From CAWEFA01 sp963851385 (GTDB lineage Bacteria; Bacteroidota; Bacteroidia; Bacteroidales; DTGW01): 64,000 bases of DNA. The notes beneath the pieces were generated by a model. The model was not told the DNA's origin and searched no databases. It saw only the letters and a program-made list of their open reading frames with translations. The stretch is from positions 62,001 to 126,000 of the forward strand of contig CAWKPE010000010.1 of NCBI GenBank assembly GCA_963851385.1, in the 5' to 3' direction. Shown here in pieces: positions 56,691 to 64,000 of this stretch. Position 1 is the first letter of the stretch, and every line of letters begins with the position of its first letter. Position numbers and translations under genes: made by a program.

Positions 56691-57881
56691 TTAAGAAAAG
56701 CGATGTTCTTTATCTGTAATCATAAAAATATGCTCAAGAATTTTTTTGTCAGATACTGAAAGTTCTATACCACGACGCTGAAAAACCTTTCCAGCAGTTT
56801 CGATGACTTTATCAAGCGGGTAAACTGACATGCCTTGCGGACCTCCCCATGAAAATGATGGAATAAAATTGCGTGGAAAACCTGTACCAAAAATATTAGC
56901 ACTTACACCAATTACGGTACCAGTGTTAAACATTGTATTTATACCACATTTTGAATGATCTCCCATTATAAGCCCGCAAAATTGGAGTCCGGTAGAAATA
57001 AACTTTCCCTGCGCATAACTCCAAAGCTTAACTTCAGTATAATTGTTTTTCAAGTTTGAATTATTAGAATCAGCTCCAATATTACACCATTCACCAATTA
57101 CTGAATTGCCTAAAAAACCATCGTGTGCTTTATTGGAATTTGCTTGTATGACACAATTATTAATTTCGCCTCCTATCTTAGAATTAGGACCAATAGTTGT
57201 TGGCCCATATATTTTGGCTCCCATTTTCAGAATTGAATTCTCACACATTGCAAAAGGTCCGCGAATTAAGGAACCTTCCATAATCTCAGCATCTCTTCCA
57301 ATATAGATAGGACCAGCAGAAGCATTTAATGATGAACATTCTACTTTCGCTCCTTTTTCAATAAATATTTTCTCAGGTGAAATGTCGTGATTTGAATTAC
57401 TAATAGAAGCAGATTTTCGATTTTTAATAAGCAAAGCAAAATCATCTTCAATTGCCTTACCATTCAATTGAAATATATCCCAAAGAAACTTAATTTTATT
57501 TAACTCTCCTGAATATTGAACTATATCCGTTGCTTTGCATATGTTATTAGAAAAAGATTCGGCCATTGAATAGTTACAACGTGTTGCAATAACAATATTT
57601 GCTTTTGCCAAACATTGTCCGGTTTTTAATGCTAATATTGATTTTACAACTTTTGTATCAGGAAGAATACTTCCATTTATATAGATATTATCTTCACCTC
57701 TGATTAAAGGAAATTTAATACTTAAATAATCTTCAGTAAGCCAGGAAATATCTGATTTTAAGTACCTCTCCCACTTTTCCCTGATAGACAAAATACCAAC
57801 CCGTAACTCAGCAACGGGCCGAGTATAAGTTAATGGTAATAAATCGGCATTATTGTCATCAAATAATATATAGTTTATCAT
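56691..57881 (-). CDS. GlmU-like sugar nucleotidyltransferase family protein with left-handed beta-helix
   Basis: This 396-residue protein begins MINYILFDDNNADLLPLTYT, a pattern of a Bacteroidota group often annotated as glucose-1-phosphate thymidylyltransferase or GlmU family. The N-terminal half (1-160) is degenerate compared with active nucleotidyltransferases; the LXGGXGXR loop is missing. The C-terminal half holds hexapeptide repeats of a left-handed beta-helix (EIMEGSLIRGPFAMCENSIL, IGEWCNIGADSNNSNL). This suggests a role in sugar-phosphate acylation or regulation, or a non-catalytic role. It is preceded by rpmE2 on the same strand with a terminator in between. Confidence 0.75.
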   Translation of the reverse strand: MINYILFDDNNADLLPLTYTRPVAELRVGILSIREKWERYLKSDISWLTEDYLSIKFPLIRGEDNIYINGSILPDTKVVKSILALKTGQCLAKANIVIATRCNYSMAESFSNNICKATDIVQYSGELNKIKFLWDIFQLNGKAIEDDFALLIKNRKSASISNSNHDISPEKIFIEKGAKVECSSLNASAGPIYIGRDAEIMEGSLIRGPFAMCENSILKMGAKIYGPTTIGPNSKIGGEINNCVIQANSNKAHDGFLGNSVIGEWCNIGADSNNSNLKNNYTEVKLWSYAQGKFISTGLQFCGLIMGDHSKCGINTMFNTGTVIGVSANIFGTGFPRNFIPSFSWGGPQGMSVYPLDKVIETAGKVFQRRGIELSVSDKKILEHIFMITDKEHRFS

Positions 57882-57911
57882 AAGGATAAATTTATCAAGG
57901 TAAAATTAAAT

Positions 57912-57947
57912 AAAAAACTCCGGAATATCTTCTGATATCCGGAGTTT
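57912..57947 (-). terminator. Rho-independent terminator of rpmE2
   Basis: Reading on the minus strand, AAACTCCGGATATC and GATATTCCGGAGTTT form a near-perfect stem followed by T6 (57917-57912). It ends the L31 transcript. Confidence 0.85.
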
Positions 57948-57970
57948 CTATAATACTATAGAAAACCTGA

Positions 57971-58273
57971 TTACTTCTCTTTTTCGGCTTCCTTCTTTTC
58001 CTTTTTTTCTTTCTTATCCTTCTTGTCGAAATGATCTTTGTATCTATTCATAAACTTATCAACTCTACCTGCAGTATCAACCAGTTTCATCTTACCAGTA
58101 TAAAATGGATGTGAAGTATTTGATATTTCAAGTTTGATTAAAGGATACTCAACACCTTCAATAGTAATTGATTCTTTTGAAGGAGCTGTTGAACGGGTTA
58201 TAAATGTATAATCATTTGACATATCCTTAAATGCAACTAACCTGTATGTTTTTGGATGAATGTCCTTTTTCAT
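57971..58273 (-). CDS. rpmE2: 50S ribosomal protein L31 type B
   Basis: This 100-residue protein begins MKKDIHPKTYRLVAFKDMSN and has the L31 core YPLIKLEISNTSHPFYTGKM. The zinc-binding Cys residues of type A L31 are absent, so it is the type B form. It has an unusually long Lys/Glu-rich tail after HFDKKDKKE. It is part of the large ribosomal subunit near bridge B1b. The gene has its own strong promoter and terminator. Confidence 0.95.
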   Translation of the reverse strand: MKKDIHPKTYRLVAFKDMSNDYTFITRSTAPSKESITIEGVEYPLIKLEISNTSHPFYTGKMKLVDTAGRVDKFMNRYKDHFDKKDKKEKKEKKEAEKEK

Positions 58274-58308
58274 TTCAAAATTTATTTTTCTGTTTTTTAA
58301 TGAGTCTG

Positions 58309-58341
58309 CAAAGATATATTTTTTTAATTAATTGCAACAAA
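58309..58341 (-). promoter_or_regulatory. Promoter of rpmE2 (TTTG-21-TATCTTTG)
   Basis: On the minus strand TTTG (58338-58341) is followed 21 bases later by TATCTTTG (58309-58316), which fits the Bacteroidota consensus TTTG-N19-21-TAnnTTTG. The rpmE2 ATG is 35 bases downstream. Confidence 0.8.
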
Positions 58342-58369
58342 TAGAGATATTTTTTAAATCATTTAGTTA

Positions 58370-59710
58370 CTAAACATTAAGTATTCTGCGGTCAATAAGT
58401 ACAAATATAGTGACTAATATACAACTATAAATAAAATACCATTGTAATGGTATATATTCGTTTGGCTTTATTCCAAGTTTAATATAATTATAGGCAATAA
58501 GAATAATTTTTTCAACCAGAAATATTATTACTGTCGCCACTGCAACCCCAACTATTCCATATCTGGGAATCATAAGAAGTGTTAGTCCAACATTAAAAAT
58601 AATTTCCAATATGGATGCCATCATTACTATTTTCGTTTTTTTAAGCCCAATAAGAATTGTATGTGGAAACAAGAGCCTGCTTACAAATAGAAGTAAATAA
58701 ACCATAAAAACGTCAGCACTATGATTAAATCGTTCTGTAAAAATCGTAGCGAAAATTTTATTACTAAAGAAAAGCAAGAGAATTGATATTGGAAATAAAA
58801 TATGCATTAATCTCAACGATTTCTTTTTGAGCGTTAATAAACTGTTTTTTAATCTTTGCCGGGAATTAAATTGAGACAACATAGCATTATTTAATCCACT
58901 TGCAAGAGTTACCAATAAAGGCATTTCTTTGGCACCAAATCGAAAAAGAGCAAAATTTTCTGGAGGAAATTTTGCAGAAACCAATATCCCATCTATATAT
59001 TGTGCTGATCCACTTAGTAAAGTGCTAATAATTAAAGGTGTTGCCAGACTTATATGTTCTTTAATAAAGGACCATGAGAATTTGATGATTGAATATTTCC
59101 TGATTAATATTATCAACCAAATAAATCGTAAAAACGTAATCAACAATAAACCCCAGATTCCAGTAATTAAGCCTAATCCTATCATGACTGGATAGACAAC
59201 CAATAAAACCTGTAACGTAAAAGTTATTAAACCATAATATAAAATGTGTACTGGTTTGTTATAAAGAAGATAAATATATTCGATAAGACAAATTGGATTA
59301 CTCAGGAGGATATAAAGTAGTAATAAATTGGCATATGGTAAACTTTCCCCACCTTTATATACATGTATGTTATCTTTTAATAAAAAACCAAGCAATGCAA
59401 GCAAAGTACTTAGAAAAAGGAGTATAAGAAATGAATTGAAAATTTCCGGAGATTTATTTTTGAATTGATCTTTTCGAAATGGATAACTCGTGTTGTTGTT
59501 AAATAATGGAAGTAATGATTGTATTATTCCGGTAACCCAGAAAAAGCTTAAAGTACTCGCTATGAAAAGTAATAACTCATAGTCACCAATATCTTTAAGC
59601 GATAATGTACTTTTTGTAAACTCAATGCTAATAATTAGAAAAGATACAAATCGTAATACCTGGAATACTTGCAGGCCAAATATGTTGCTTATAGTTATTC
59701 TTTTAAACAA
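58370..59710 (-). CDS. Polysaccharide flippase (Wzx/MATE-like)
   Basis: This 446-residue protein has about twelve membrane helices with the Wzx-like start RITISNIFGLQVFQVLRFVS and central region PLIISTLLSGSAQYIDGILV, YKGGESLPY, NAMLSQFNSRQRLKN. Such proteins move lipid-linked sugars across the inner membrane. It stands alone next to rpmE2 and tRNA-His, with no glycan cluster nearby, though the GT2 fusion is 10 kb away. Confidence 0.85.
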   Translation of the reverse strand: MFKRITISNIFGLQVFQVLRFVSFLIISIEFTKSTLSLKDIGDYELLLFIASTLSFFWVTGIIQSLLPLFNNNTSYPFRKDQFKNKSPEIFNSFLILLFLSTLLALLGFLLKDNIHVYKGGESLPYANLLLLYILLSNPICLIEYIYLLYNKPVHILYYGLITFTLQVLLVVYPVMIGLGLITGIWGLLLITFLRFIWLIILIRKYSIIKFSWSFIKEHISLATPLIISTLLSGSAQYIDGILVSAKFPPENFALFRFGAKEMPLLVTLASGLNNAMLSQFNSRQRLKNSLLTLKKKSLRLMHILFPISILLLFFSNKIFATIFTERFNHSADVFMVYLLLFVSRLLFPHTILIGLKKTKIVMMASILEIIFNVGLTLLMIPRYGIVGVAVATVIIFLVEKIILIAYNYIKLGIKPNEYIPLQWYFIYSCILVTIFVLIDRRILNV

Positions 59711-59906
59711 GCCACTTTTAGTTTATTTTGCTTTATTAAATATTTACCTTTACCAAAATCTAAAACTGCTTATTCAAACACAATTTCAGAGTTTAAAATT
59801 GATAAAGTCTTATAAAACAATTAGTGAAGATAAATATTTCATTAAATGCATTTCAAAGATAATGATTTTATTATGGGATAAAATATCAAAGAATTTGAAA
59901 GAAACT

Positions 59907-59939
59907 TTTGTTTAACAATCAAATATTTATTTAAATTTG
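59907..59939 (+). promoter_or_regulatory. Promoter of tRNA-His (TTTG-21-TAAATTTG)
   Basis: TTTG at 59907-59910 and TAAATTTG at 59932-59939 are 21 bases apart, matching the Bacteroidota consensus. The tRNA begins 14 bases after the -7 box. Confidence 0.8.
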
Positions 59940-59953
59940 CTGCCAAAATATAC

Positions 59954-60028
59954 GGTGGATGTAGCTCAGCTGGTTAGAGTAGCGGATTGTGGTTCCGTGG
60001 GTCGTGGGTTCGAATCCCATCTTCCACC
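59954..60028 (+). tRNA. tRNA-His (GTG)
   Basis: The cloverleaf is clear: D arm GCTC...GAGT, anticodon stem GCGGA/TCCGT with loop TTGTGGT giving anticodon GTG, and T arm GTGGGTTCGAATCCCAT. The extra 5' G pairs with C73, diagnostic of tRNA-His. The acceptor 5' strand GTGGATG meets CTTCCAC, which leaves one T:T mismatch at pair 6-67. No CCA is encoded, as usual for the phylum. A strong terminator follows. Confidence 0.95.
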
Positions 60029-60036
60029 CAAAATCA

Positions 60037-60075
60037 AAAACCGGTTTTGTTTAATTACCGGTTTTCTTTTTTTTT
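60037..60075 (+). terminator. Rho-independent terminator of tRNA-His
   Basis: AAAACCGG (60037-60044) pairs with CCGGTTTT (60058-60065), then C and nine T. It is 9 bases after the tRNA end. Confidence 0.85.
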
Positions 60076-60556
60076 GCGTTAAAAGTTTACTTTCTTAAGC
60101 AGAGAAAAGAAACCGGCAAACATGCGAAGCACGGAAAATAGTTTTTATTTTTGAGGAACTTCCGGCAAAGGGATCATGATTATAGCAGCTAAGAGTAATC
60201 ATTCCAACCATCAAAAAAAGAGATCGCTTCAAAAGTTAATTTAATTTTGAATTAACATTTATAATTCAATGTCGTTTAGTTAAGCAGTTTTATATCATTG
60301 GTCATACTTCGACAAGCTCAGTATGACATCATTTTATTGTCACCCTGAGCTTGTCGAAGGGTGTTTCGGTCCTTAATTAAACGACATTGATTTATAATTT
60401 TAAAATTCTTAAATCATTCCATAAACCTGGTAAAAGGTTAATAATTCCAGTTTTGAATTCCCGTAAAATATAATTAATTTGGAAGATTGAAATAAATATT
60501 TCAATCCGCAATTATAATTCAATATTCTTATTGGTTGTACCATAAATATTCATTAT
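60076..60556. other. Intergenic region with a nested palindromic element
   Basis: About 480 bases between tRNA-His and the DUF2851 gene. No coding frame was seen; words like AAGCAGAGAAAAGAAACCGGC resemble the degenerate intergenic repeats. It contains the palindromic element at 60267-60389. Confidence 0.5.
60267..60389. repeat. Nested inverted-repeat element (REP/MITE-like), 123 bp
   Basis: Outer arms CAATGTCGTTTAGTTAAG (60267-60284) and CTTAATTAAACGACATTG (60372-60389) match at 17 of 18 positions. Inside is a second palindrome, CTTCGACAAGCTCAG (about 60307-60321) with CTGAGCTTGTCGAAG (about 60345-60359), whose core CTGAGCTTGTCGAAG is a known widespread interspersed repeat. The inner arms extend to TGACA...TGTCA around a 9-base loop. 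It contains no gene and lies just past tRNA-His. Confidence 0.8.
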
Positions 60557-61822
60557 ATGAGTGAAGAGTTGCTACAATATATTTGGAAATACCAGCTCTT
60601 TTGTCAAAAAACGTACATAGCAGATACCGGTGAGAAAATTAAGATTCTTCATATAGGTGAACAAAACCTTGATTCCGGTCCGGATTTCACTGACGCAAGA
60701 ATTCAAATCGAAGATACTATATGGGCCGGAAATTGTGAAGTTCATTTATCTTCATCTGATTGGATAAAGCATAACCATGAAAATGACAAAGCCTATAATA
60801 GCGTCATATTACATGTGGTTTTAAAAAATGATACTGAAATCAAAACGAAAAAAGGCAGAATGATTCCTACAATTAAATTGGATTATAATTTACAAATAGA
60901 AGAGAATTATAACAAACTGCTAAGAAGTGAACGCTGGATTCCGTGCGCAGAAGAAATTGGCAAAACTGAGCGTTTCATTATTTCGCAGTGGCTTACAAAG
61001 CTTACTGTTGAAAGGCTTGAAAATCGCTCTGAAGAAGTCATCAATTTTCTTGATAAAACAAAAAATAATTGGGAAGATGCATTTTATCGATTTCTTACAA
61101 GAAGCTTTGGTTTTAAAGTAAATGCCGTTCCTTTCGAGATGTTATCGCAATCAGTTTCGATTAAAATCCTCGCAAAACAGAAAAATAATTTAAACCAGAT
61201 TGAAGCCTTATTGTTTGGGCAATCTGGTTTATTAAAAGATCCTTTAGATGAATACTCGCAAAATTTATTAAAAGAATACCAATTTCTGCAAAAAAAATAT
61301 GCATTAAATCCTATTGAAGCACATTTATGGAAATTTCTGCGAATTCGACCTTTTAATTTTCCGACCGTTCGAATTGCTCAATTTGCGGCTTTAATAAATA
61401 GTTCATCAGGATTATTATCTAAAATTCTTGAAGCAAAAAATATTATTGATCTTGAAAATTTATTTAAAGTAAGTGCTTCTTCATATTGGGATAATCATTT
61501 TAATTTTGGACTTAAATCTGCCATAAAACCAAAAATCCTTACCGCCGATTCTATACACCTTTTACTTGTAAATGCGGTAATTCCGTTTATATTTGTTTAT
61601 GGAAAAGCGAAAAATATTCCCTATTATAAAGACAAAGCAATTTCATTTTTGGAAGAATTGTCTGCCGAAGATAATAGCATTATTAAAAGTTGGAAAAAAC
61701 TAGGAATAAAACCAAAGAACGCATTTGAAACTCAGGCTATGCTGCAACTTAAAAATATGTATTGCCAGAAAAAGAGATGTCTTGATTGTGCCATCGGGAA
61801 CAAATTAATTTCAAAGATTTGA
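60557..61822 (+). CDS. DUF2851 family protein
   Basis: This 421-residue protein begins MSEELLQYIWKYQLFCQKTY and has HIGEQNLDSGPDFTDARIQI, NCEVHLSSSDWIKHNHENDK and VILHVVL in the N-terminal half, all signature parts of DUF2851, found almost only in Bacteroidota. The C-terminus carries a Cys cluster (MYCQKKRCLDCAIGNKL). The N-terminal D-x-G-P-D-F and E-V-H-x-S spacing resembles PD-(D/E)XK nuclease cores, so a nucleic-acid role is possible but unproven. It abuts the potassium channel gene (5 bases). Confidence 0.85.
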   Translation: MSEELLQYIWKYQLFCQKTYIADTGEKIKILHIGEQNLDSGPDFTDARIQIEDTIWAGNCEVHLSSSDWIKHNHENDKAYNSVILHVVLKNDTEIKTKKGRMIPTIKLDYNLQIEENYNKLLRSERWIPCAEEIGKTERFIISQWLTKLTVERLENRSEEVINFLDKTKNNWEDAFYRFLTRSFGFKVNAVPFEMLSQSVSIKILAKQKNNLNQIEALLFGQSGLLKDPLDEYSQNLLKEYQFLQKKYALNPIEAHLWKFLRIRPFNFPTVRIAQFAALINSSSGLLSKILEAKNIIDLENLFKVSASSYWDNHFNFGLKSAIKPKILTADSIHLLLVNAVIPFIFVYGKAKNIPYYKDKAISFLEELSAEDNSIIKSWKKLGIKPKNAFETQAMLQLKNMYCQKKRCLDCAIGNKLISKI

Positions 61823-61827
61823 CAATT

Positions 61828-62856
61828 ATGACCAAAAAAAATCATTTTGGAAGAATTTATTTGGGTTTGATAATGCTGTTAGCTGTTATTATGCTGGGTG
61901 TAACCGGATTTATGATAATTGAGCATTACAACTTTACGCAGGCATTTTTTATGACAGTCAACACCATGGCAACAGTTGGCTTTAAAGAATTTCAGCCACT
62001 TTCAAAAATTGGGATGTGGTTTACTTCATTTCTGATTATCATTAGTTTTGGTATCTTTGCCTATGTAGTAACCTCTTTTACACAATTTGTTGTTGATGGA
62101 GTATTTCGTAATTATTTTAGAACAAGAAGAATGCAAAGCAAAATCGACAAATTGAAAAACCATGTTATTGTTTGCGGATATGGGCGAAATGGCAAACAAG
62201 CTGTGCAAGAATTGAAATCACATAATTTTCCTCTTGTGGTAATTGAAAATGAAATGACACATTTGGAACATTTGCGCGACGTAATTGATGTGTTATATAT
62301 TGAAGGTGATGCAACTCAAGATGAGATACTTCTTCAATCAGGTTTGGAAAGGGCAAGTGCATTAATAGCTACTCTTCCAAATGACGCTCACAATGTTTTT
62401 CTTGTGCTAACTGCCCGCCAACTTAATCCAAATATCACAATAATTAGCCGTGCTTCTGAAGATGGTTCAGACATTAAACTTCGAAGGGCAGGCGCTGATA
62501 ATGTTATTATGCCGGATAAAATTGGAGGCGGACGAATGGCTCGCCTTGTAGCTAAACCCGACGTTGTCGAATTTCTCGATTATATGACCCAACAAAGCTC
62601 TGAAAACGTAGTTCTTGATGAAGTTGATCTTGAAAGCATTACTGATTTTTTCAATGGACGTTCGTTGCGCGACTTGGAAAAACATAATGATACTGGTGCC
62701 AGGATAATAGGAATTAAACAACAAAATAGAATTTTTATAATCAATCCGCTACCAGAAACAATTATAACTTCACGTGACAAATTTTTTGCTCTTGGGACTA
62801 AGAAACAAGTTGAACAATTACGAAATCTTATAGCTGACGTTAATATTAAAGGTTAA
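61828..62856 (+). CDS. Two-TM potassium channel with RCK (TrkA-N/C) domains
   Basis: From the ATG at 61828 the product has 342 residues: TM1 (about 10-30), pore loop with selectivity filter TMATVGFKEF, TM2, then a Rossmann RCK-N domain (VIVCGYGRNGKQAVQELKSH, VIENEMTHLEHLRD, EGDATQDEILLQSGLERASA) and an RCK-C domain (FNGRSLRDLEKHNDTGARII). The filter has TVGF-K-E in place of the standard TVGYGD, with Lys where Gly is usual. The start at 61786 overlaps the DUF2851 gene and was rejected. It probably regulates K+ flow gated by nucleotide or Ca2+ at the RCK ring. Confidence 0.88.
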   Translation: MTKKNHFGRIYLGLIMLLAVIMLGVTGFMIIEHYNFTQAFFMTVNTMATVGFKEFQPLSKIGMWFTSFLIIISFGIFAYVVTSFTQFVVDGVFRNYFRTRRMQSKIDKLKNHVIVCGYGRNGKQAVQELKSHNFPLVVIENEMTHLEHLRDVIDVLYIEGDATQDEILLQSGLERASALIATLPNDAHNVFLVLTARQLNPNITIISRASEDGSDIKLRRAGADNVIMPDKIGGGRMARLVAKPDVVEFLDYMTQQSSENVVLDEVDLESITDFFNGRSLRDLEKHNDTGARIIGIKQQNRIFIINPLPETIITSRDKFFALGTKKQVEQLRNLIADVNIKG

Positions 62857-62958
62857 TGTATTTGATAATTTTCTGTTCAATAAATACTGCTTTTCAATAA
62901 TTCTTAATAGAAAATTAAGTTGTTATGGATCGGAATTTATTTCACAACCCCAAATGAA

Positions 62959-64000
62959 ATGAAAGAATTGTTTCAATATATATTAAAACCTTTGCATTTA
63001 GCTTTTTTTGTTCTGGTTTTGATTCTTGTTATAATCGGACTTGATAGTTATTTTTTTTCAAAATCATACAATTATACTTTATATAATAGTTTTCAAGAAC
63101 AATTCTTAAAACAACAAGAAAAACTTGAATCCAATCTCAACAACCTCAATATATCGCTTAAAGAAGAAGGTATCGATAAATTATATTTAAAAGAGCTAAA
63201 TAGGCTAAATACTATATCATCTAATGAGTTCATGTATTTTTTTATATACCGAAATGACAGTATGTTATTTTGGTCAAATAATCGTATCGCAGAAGCGGAT
63301 ATTCTACCAGCCATAGCCTATGACAATAGACTTTTACAATTAACAAATGGCTGGTTTTATGTTCATACAATAAATACTAAACATTATGAGATAATAGGTT
63401 TATTACTTATTAAAAACAATTATAGCATTCAAAACCAATTTCTCGATAATAGTTTCAATCTCAATTTAAATGTTCCAAAAGAAGTAACTATTAAGCCAAA
63501 ATCAATCAGGTCAAATTTCAATATTCTCAACAGACAAAACCAGCCAGTATTTTCTTTGGTTTTTAGTAAAAAATACAACTTTGGCGCAAATAAATCTTTG
63601 GTTATTTTTTGTTTTGTATTTTCTATTTTATTAATATTTCTTTTTTACAGGGAAATAATAATTACTCAAAATAAATATTGGGCAAAATTTTTGGCAATTA
63701 CAATAGGCGGTATTTTGCTATTATTTCTTAAATATTTTATGGTATTATACAAATTTCCTGGTCCAATTTATAAACTCGGTTTATTTCAACCAACCCATTT
63801 TGCACTCTCCAATTTATTACCTTCTCTGGGAGATCTTTTTCTTACCTCATGTATAATCTTTTTAATCTCATTTTACATATATAAATTCATTAATATAAAA
63901 TTGCCTTTAAGTTGGAGAAAAAGTTTTCCGGGATATTTTATTCCTTTTGTTACTCTAGGTTTGACAGTAGTGTACTATCTTTTTGCAAACGAATTGTTTG
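62959..64000 (+). CDS. Multi-TM sensor protein, probable histidine kinase N-terminus, cut by window edge
   Basis: The frame from the ATG at 62959 stays open to the window end (347 codons). It has TM1 (about 12-34, LAFFVLVLILVIIGLDSYFF), a helical periplasmic sensor (about 35-210, QEQFLKQQEKLESNLNNLNI), then four membrane helices (SLVIFCFVFSILLIFLFY, FLAITIGGILLLFLKYFMVL, LFLTSCIIFLISFYIYKF, YFIPFVTLGLTVVYYLF). This layout is common in large Bacteroidota sensor histidine kinases, but no HAMP or kinase core is inside the window, so the output is an inference. Confidence 0.6.
   Translation, partial: MKELFQYILKPLHLAFFVLVLILVIIGLDSYFFSKSYNYTLYNSFQEQFLKQQEKLESNLNNLNISLKEEGIDKLYLKELNRLNTISSNEFMYFFIYRNDSMLFWSNNRIAEADILPAIAYDNRLLQLTNGWFYVHTINTKHYEIIGLLLIKNNYSIQNQFLDNSFNLNLNVPKEVTIKPKSIRSNFNILNRQNQPVFSLVFSKKYNFGANKSLVIFCFVFSILLIFLFYREIIITQNKYWAKFLAITIGGILLLFLKYFMVLYKFPGPIYKLGLFQPTHFALSNLLPSLGDLFLTSCIIFLISFYIYKFINIKLPLSWRKSFPGYFIPFVTLGLTVVYYLFANELF

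Noticed and set aside
61786..61827. Upstream start of the potassium channel
   Set aside because: It overlaps the DUF2851 gene by 37 bases and adds a polar stretch before TM1; the ATG at 61828 is conventional.

Overview
The window is AT-rich DNA from a member of the Bacteroidota, probably an anaerobic or amino-acid-fermenting Bacteroidales/Marinilabiliales-like organism. The grounds are: a SecA of about 1100 residues, type-B ribosomal protein L31, several TAnnTTTG -7 promoter boxes (the Bacteroidota sigma-A signature), TPR/PD40/OmpA envelope proteins resembling the type IX secretion protein PorE, paired rhomboid proteases, DUF2851, DUF4956+VTC, and a ferredoxin-dependent 2-oxoacid oxidoreductase. 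No taxonomic marker such as 16S rRNA is present, so the assignment is inferred from gene content.

Layout. 1-9 kb: a truncated papain-like protease, secA, a PAS protein, a secreted-protein/VTC/DUF4956 operon and a dihydroorotate-dehydrogenase-like gene. 9-16 kb: a small HTH protein, a TPR protein, an ATP-grasp-like protein, a 7TM-HD (PgpH-like) c-di-AMP phosphodiesterase, an NlpC/P60 hydrolase and a NUDIX hydrolase. 16-31 kb: a catabolic region with a four-subunit 2-oxoacid:ferredoxin oxidoreductase (order D-A-B-C), an aminotransferase, phenylacetate-CoA ligase, a tandem ACT protein and an ADP-forming acyl-CoA synthetase. Together these could convert amino acids to 2-oxoacids, acyl-CoAs and then acids plus ATP. 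Between the oxidoreductase and the aminotransferase lies a three-gene defence-like cassette (19.4-24.2 kb): a dual-GHKL ATPase, an HNH nuclease and an adenine-specific DNA methyltransferase. This is the best candidate in the window for an incompletely described system.

31-42 kb: mltG and murB (cell wall), a GT4 glycosyltransferase, a beta-barrel protein, a chemoreceptor, a lipoprotein, a broken PagL-like lipid A deacylase, and grpE-dnaJ. 42-54 kb: a LiaF-like membrane protein, a small secreted protein, two rhomboids, a TPR protein, a GT2/glycosylphosphotransferase-like fusion, and two PorE-like TPR-PD40 proteins. One PorE-like protein ends in OmpA; the other ends in about 66-residue helical repeats and a membrane anchor. 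54-64 kb: lon, a GlmU-like protein, rpmE2, a flippase, tRNA-His, a nested palindromic repeat, DUF2851, a potassium channel and a truncated multi-TM sensor.

Eight genes are interrupted by small indels, often at homopolymers, including the normally essential grpE, whereas secA, lon and the oxidoreductase operon are intact. Most of these breaks are best read as sequencing or assembly errors. The PagL gene, with about six breaks, may be a real pseudogene.
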